Below are positions 17,351-21,410 of a stretch of DNA of 21,410 bases, piece by piece. This DNA is from Purshia tridentata. Lineage: Eukaryota > Streptophyta > Magnoliopsida > Rosales > Rosaceae. The translations under genes were made by a program, and so were the position numbers. The DNA lies in contig QANT01006042.1 of assembly GCA_003254885.1 (NCBI GenBank), positions 1 through 21,410 of the forward strand, in the 5' to 3' direction. The stretch's first letter is position 1; each line of letters starts with the position of its first letter. A model generated the notes under the pieces. The model was not told where the DNA came from. It searched no databases and was given only the letters and a program-made list of their open reading frames with translations.

Positions 17351-18744
17351 CTCTCTCCCAGCCACGCCTTTTGCCGGCGCGTGGGGGCGCGTCCGCCACG
17401 CGCCGGCGGCGGGCCGGCCTGGTTTTTGGCTTCCCGTGCTCGTGCCTCCTCCCTCTTCCTTCCGGTGGTGGCGGCTTCCCGTGAAACAGCTCAGAACTCG
17501 AGAATCCGATCATGCACAGTCGGCGTCATGGCAGCGATCTCGGCGATTCCGGCGACGACGCGACCTCCCACCTGCCCAGATCTTCTCTACTCGTCGAGCC
17601 CAGCGTGTTGGTGGGTTTGATTTCGCCGTTGGACCGCCGTGGGCGGCGGATTGAAGCTAGGGAGGCCGGCAGCTTTCCGGCCAGATTTCTTCCTTTTCTG
17701 GCCACTTTTGGCTGTCGACCCAGGTTTGAGAATCGATCCCCTCGATCTCCTCTACGTGCCTGTGTAGTTCGTTTTAGCTAAACGTGACTTTCGTTTTTGG
17801 CAGTTGACCATCGCGGGTTCCACCGCGTGTGGTGGTTCCAGCGACCCTGTTTCTATGTTTTTGGCCTCGGGCCAACCACCCGAACCTACTGGTGAGTTTG
17901 GGTGAGTTTCTCGGACTTTCCGTGTGTTTTTCGAGGGTCGGGCAGCCGCCGTGTGTGGTGGTTCCCGCCCGTTTCAGTTGGTTGTGAACCTGTTGTGAAC
18001 TCTGTTGTTTGTTGCTTGGTTTGTCTGGTCTGAACAGGTACTCGGCACGGGAATTTGTATTTTAGATGCCGTTATGTTGCCGGATTTTAGAATCCGAGCA
18101 AAGAAGCCACGAAGGGCAGTTTAGTCTTTTCGCGTGGTCACGGTGAGTGAACCTAAGTTTAATTATTTCTAGCTCAGTTCCTTGGTTGGTTGGTTTGCTT
18201 GGTTGTTGTTTACTAGTTAAGAGGGGTACGAATTAGGATTGGAAATCCCAACAGTTTAAAGGTTATTTTGGGAAATCGAGGATTAGTTGGATTTTAAGTA
18301 AGGATCAGTGGTTATGGTTGAGGATTAAAGAGTTCAGGTGGAGACTTTTGATTAGGATTGGGATTCCCGGGGTTTAAGATTATTGCTTTTAAAGGTGATT
18401 TAGTGTGGATTTTGGTTTTGGAAACTGATTTTGAGAACTCAGTTTATTCTTGGTTAAAGATAAAGGTTTGATTTTTACTTATCAGTTTTTTGTAACGTTG
18501 GTTCTTTAAGAAAGGATTTAATTTTAAGTTCGAGTTTTGATTAGTTTTCTCGTTATATCAAAAAGGCCTTGAACCTGGTTTTCGGTGATTTGAAATGGAA
18601 ATATTCTTTTCGGATTGGTACTGTTTTCAAAACACCCAGTTGGTACTCGTTCAGCTTCTCAGATTATATAGGTCTTTGGGACCCATCACGGCACACACAT
18701 AGGCTTTGGGCCGTGTGTCGGGTGCCTTGCCCTTTGGGGGCGGC

Positions 18745-18926
18745 CCTGCTTGCACGTACGGCAGTTGTTGGCCCTGCATGTGTATAACAGACTCCGGCTC
18801 TGCACATGTACGGCAGGATTATTGGCCCTGCATGCGTATGGCAGGTTGTGAGCCCTGCGCATCTACGGCAGACTATTGGCCCTGCATGCGTCTGGCAAGT
18901 TATAGGCCCTGCGCATGTACGGCAGG
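18745..18926 (+). repeat. Seven-unit hairpin tandem repeat in LTR C
   Basis: This is the same array as at 212-394. It has seven units of about 26-28 bp starting CCTGC (the third TCTGC), with GCAGG-type ends in the better-preserved units and the same alternating GCATGCGT / GCGCAT variants. It has more point changes in the hairpin arms than the LTR A copy. Confidence 0.87.
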
Positions 18927-19128
18927 TTAGCTGGATGTGGATTGGGTGATAGTTTTCGTATCTTGTGAGTTTGTAGATTGTTTTTGATTATTAAATTATA
19001 GTTCTTGTTTTATAATTTGGGACATTTAATCAGGTTTAATGATTTTCTAAAAGAGTTTTCCAAATGGATTTTAAAAACGGATTTTTACACAGAGTTTTCA
19101 GTGAATTTTATGAAATGTTTTAAAGCTA

Positions 19129-19520
19129 GGGGAATCTCAAAGGGTGACAGTGAGGTGTTGAGAAACTTTGAATTTAAAGGTTTAGGCGAGAATTGATTAC
19201 CGGGGTTTGAGTAACAAAGGTCATTTGAGATTTAAGGGTAAGTAAAAGGTTTCGGAATATCAGTGGTTTTAATTGAGGATTTAGTGGGTTCTAAAGGTTA
19301 TTTGAGGATAGTGGAAGGATTAATTGAGGTTTAAGTTGGTTCTGAATGGATATCGAGGATTCTAAGATTATTGGAGAATCTAGTGGGATTCTAAATCAGG
19401 ACCTTGTGGTGTAATTCGAGGTGATTTCCAGTTTAGGGGATCAATTGAGGATAATTGAGGTATTACAAATTGGGACAGTGAATTGGATTGGTTAGAGGAT
19501 TGGTGATCAGGTTAAGGATT
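19129..19520 (+). repeat. Degenerate GAGGATT-type repetitive stretch in LTR C
   Basis: Motifs such as TTGAGGAT, GAGGATTC, GAATCTAGTGGGATTCTAA and GGATTAATTGAGGTTTAAG recur at irregular intervals. A similar style appears at 18220-18370. It looks like an old, decayed tandem repeat without a clear unit. Confidence 0.4.
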
Positions 19521-19794
19521 GTGATTGATTATTTAAATTGAGTTTAATTTTAGGTTTACAGTAGTTTCACTCACACGAGCTCTAGTGAGCTTACTGGGTT
19601 TGTGTGTAAACCCGGTGCACCTGTGGTGGGGTGCAGGGTTTGGTTTTGCAGGTTGAGCAGGCTGAGGAGACAGTGGAGAGAAGACAAGGCAGTGGGACCA
19701 ACAGTGCTTCAAAAACTTATTTTACACCTTACGTTTGTGTAAAGGTTTTACAGTTTGTTTTTATAAACCTGTTTTTGTAACTTACAGTGGTTTC

Positions 19795-19800
19795 AATAAA
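19795..19800 (+). terminator. Candidate polyadenylation signal of LTR C
   Basis: AATAAA lies about 100 bp before the LTR end, following a T-rich stretch, as expected for the R/U5 side of an LTR. No cleavage site can be defined from sequence alone. Confidence 0.4.
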
Positions 19801-19901
19801 TTATTTTATATTCATGGCTCACAGTTTCAGAAAAAGGGCCCACAGGAAACAGTTGTCAGTTTTCAGCAGTTTTTCACGTGCCCGAGGGTCGGGGCGTGAC
19901 A

Positions 19902-19906
19902 GTAAA
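19902..19906 (+). repeat. Target-site duplication GTAAA, right copy
   Basis: It is identical to 16969-16973 and immediately follows the CA of LTR C. Confidence 0.9.
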
Positions 19907-20544
19907 ACTCTTTTTTCGAGTTTGGGCCTGGGCTGTGGGCCTGGCTTGGTCTTGGACCGGGTTGTGGTCGGGCTAAGAGCCAGGCTGGGCAGTAGGCCTA
20001 GCCTTGGCCTTGCTCGGCATGGGCCAGGGCCCACGCGGCCTAATGGTTGGGGCTGTGTGTGGGCTTGGGTCTAAGCTTTTTGGCTTTGGCCTTACCCTTA
20101 GCCCACGTGGCTTGCTGGCCTGCGTGGCTATTGGGCTCATGTGACCTTCAGAGAATGTTGCACGCATTTGGGCCTCGCTTCTAGCCTAGGCTTGTGTGGT
20201 TGGCTGCTGCAGGGGCTGCTAGTGGTGGTTGTGGGCGGCTATTGGCCGCCTATGGTGGTGATCGGCGATTGCTGGCTGTCGGGGTGATTTTCATTCACTG
20301 GAAAATTAATTTAAACTAATTTTCTCCTTTTTTGTTTAATCATTCAATTCAGAAACATGAACAAAAGTATTTAATCCAAATTAAATCAATCACATAGATA
20401 TAGGGTTCATGCTTCATGGTGATTTTTACTTGCTATCAAAGTTTAATAAGCATAAATAGAAATTTTTTCTAGAAAACCTAGTTGGTTGAAGAATATTGAA
20501 TGATAATCCTCTTTTGTTTAGCGATCCACAATTCCAGAGCTTTT
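19907..20544 (-). other. Copia leader, right part, with GC-rich repetitive section
   Basis: 19915-20290 is rich in GGGCC, GGGCTTGGG and GGCCTAG-type motifs, producing spurious open frames on both strands (19787-20074, 19819-20034, 19973-20167) with no domain. 20291-20544 is AT-rich. The position between PBS and gag is that of a Copia leader. Confidence 0.55.
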
Positions 20545-20557
20545 CGTGCTGATAACG
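20545..20557 (-). promoter_or_regulatory. Primer-binding-site position of the Copia element
   Basis: On the minus strand CGTTATCAGCACG directly follows the 5' LTR end (CTACAAACA). The position is right for a PBS, and the motif TATCAGCACG recurs in plant Copia elements as I know them, but I cannot assign the primer tRNA with confidence. Confidence 0.55.
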
Positions 20558-20711
20558 TGTTTGTAGAGGCAGAGAGAATCTATACATTCTCTTATTTATT
20601 CAGGAATATATATACTTATACAGAGATAGGGTTTACTCACTTTAATAAATTACAAGTATGCCCCTACAACTAATTATAAGGATAGCCACACTAATAAAGA
20701 TATTTACAACA
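20558..20711 (-). repeat. Copia 5' LTR
   Basis: On the minus strand it starts TGTTGTAAATATC and ends CTCTACAAACA, giving TG...CA ends at 154 bp. It contains GTATAAGTATATATATTCC as a TATA-like region. It matches 11622-11778 along its whole length. Confidence 0.9.
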
Positions 20712-21290
20712 ATCTATAATATGTTTAGCCATGTGTTCGATATACGTGATACTTAAGAATTACAGTTCACCTCATAAGATAAAGTTGAGGAGACTCCGCA
20801 TTCTATTTGAGAGATGCGAGACCATTATGGTTAGATCCTATAAATGTATGTAGATCTATGATGATTGCTATCTTCAATGGTACATCAAGGACCATAGAAT
20901 CTTGATAAAAGTCTATCTACCCATATTTGATGCCAAATGTTAAGATTCTTTGTGCATTATGGGATTAGACACATAAACTACTTGACATCAGGCAAGGTTT
21001 TATGTTGGGTCTTGGTATGCTGGAAGTTTGACACCCTTTGGATACCAAGTGCAGATGATTCAGGTTGAATTAGTCAAGATTCTATAAATGCATATGAGCT
21101 TGAAAGATTGATTTGAAAGGAATGTATGTCCTAGGCTAGAAATCAAGATATTTAAAAACTTAAAATATTTTGATAATTTCTTTTGCCCAATGATCATAGT
21201 TACTAGCTAGAACCATGGAAAATAAACATAAAGAGATGAGGTTTCAAAGATTACCCTTGAAGACCAAAGGAGCTAGTCCTTGTGACAAAC
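20712..21290. other. Unassigned DNA right of the Copia element
   Basis: AT-rich, no long open frame. It is probably the continuation of 11173-11621 before the Copia insertion. The next LTR-like start at 21291 suggests that this may be the 3' internal or flanking part of another retrotransposon, but there is no clear polypurine tract immediately before 21291. Confidence 0.4.
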
Positions 21291-21410
21291 TGTAGCACCC
21301 CAAATTTGAATGACTTTGGTTAAGGGTGCTACTCAATTAGTTATTGACTTAAAATTCTATTTTGTTACATTTTAAATGTGGATATAATCCACTAGTTTAA
21401 GGTTATATAT
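21291..21410 (+). mobile_element. Start of another LTR, cut by the window end
   Basis: TGTAGCACCCCAAATTTGAA is a typical opening of a plant Gypsy-type LTR (TGTARCACCCC). The sequence afterwards is unlike LTRs A-C. Only 120 bp are inside the window, so the other end and the element type cannot be checked. Confidence 0.5.

Larger units (their letters stand above)
16974..19901 (+). mobile_element. LTR C: complete solo LTR of 2,928 bp, Ty3/Gypsy type
   Basis: It begins TGTAACACCCCGTACC and ends GGGTCGGGGCGTGACA, giving the TG...CA ends of an LTR. Identical 5-bp duplications (GTAAA) flank both sides. No internal retrotransposon sequence remains, so it is a product of recombination between two LTRs. 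The right half matches LTR A: core at 18670-18715, seven-unit repeat at 18745-18926, and the CAGAGTTTTCAGTGAATTTT segment near 19091. The left half is GC-rich at 17360-17700. Its open frames (17381-17781) are compositional and have no domain. The orientation is plus, opposite to the Copia host, and it sits within the Copia leader. LTRs of 2-3 kb beginning TGTAACACCCC are typical of some plant Gypsy lineages; the lineage cannot be fixed without internal sequence. Confidence 0.92.
11622..20711 (-). mobile_element. Decayed Ty1/Copia retrotransposon, minus strand, carrying a nested solo LTR
   Basis: Two similar terminal repeats (11622-11778 and 20558-20711) bracket a polypurine tract, RNase H, RT, integrase, protease and gag remnants. 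Read on the minus strand these are in the Copia order: gag, protease, integrase, RT, RNase H. Removing LTR C and one copy of its target duplication (2,933 bp) leaves about 6.16 kb, in the normal range for a plant Copia element with a long leader. The terminal repeats differ at about 10-12% of positions by eye, and every coding domain carries stops or deletions, so the insertion is old. The flanking 5-mers (AACTA or ACTAG on the left, ATCTA on the right) do not match exactly, so a target duplication cannot be confirmed. Confidence 0.9.

Noticed and set aside
17381..17781. Three overlapping Ala/Arg/Ser/Pro-rich frames
   Set aside because: They are the same kind of GC-rich composition in LTR C; different frames are open over the same bases and none has a domain.
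19787..20167. Gly/Pro/Arg-rich frames on both strands
   Set aside because: They arise from GGGCC-type repeats in the Copia leader and cross the solo-LTR boundary at 19901, so they cannot be an ancestral gene.

Overview
The window looks like repeat-dense nuclear DNA of a flowering plant, probably a dicot. The evidence is the mix of elements: a Helitron with a PIF1-type helicase and RPA-like exon, a Ty1/Copia polyprotein of plant type, and LTRs opening with TGTAACACCCC or TGTTATGACCC as in plant Ty3/Gypsy elements. There is also an ambiguous base (N at 10822), as in a draft assembly. I found no intact host gene, rRNA, CRISPR array or bacterial-type operon. Nearly every open frame is a shadow of low-complexity or decayed transposon sequence.

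Layout. 1-1084 is the right-hand part of a plus-strand Gypsy-type LTR (LTR A). It is cut by the window edge and abuts a broken Helitron helicase directly. 1085-7673 is the remainder of a plus-strand Helitron. It holds the helicase C-terminus with one in-frame stop, an RPA/OB-fold exon with one in-frame stop, an exon-sized fragment resembling a plant LCAT-like acyltransferase, another exon-like piece, two tandem duplications, a cluster of perfect palindromes, and a larger array of hairpin units. It ends with a GC hairpin followed by CTAG and then T. 7674-8708 is AT-rich DNA without a recognisable gene. 8709-11071 is a minus-strand Gypsy-type 3' LTR (LTR B), followed to its right by a stub of the element's 3' internal end.

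11173-11621 and 20712-21290 are unassigned DNA interrupted by a decayed minus-strand Copia element (11622-20711). That element has LTRs of about 155 bp at both ends, a polypurine tract, a PBS-position motif, and gag, protease, integrase, RT and RNase H remnants in the normal order. All of these are broken by stops, frameshifts and deletions. Inside its leader sits a complete 2,928-bp plus-strand solo LTR (LTR C, 16974-19901) with a perfect 5-bp target duplication GTAAA. At 21291 another LTR-like start (TGTAGCACCCC) runs off the window.

The elements do not form a working pathway; what they record is nested insertion and decay. The most interesting structure is shared by LTRs A, B and C. They carry a nearly identical core of about 45 bp and other shared boxes, yet beside the core A and C hold a seven-unit hairpin repeat while B holds a different 43-bp repeat. 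The other points worth checking are the Helitron's acyltransferase-like fragment and its two families of palindromes.
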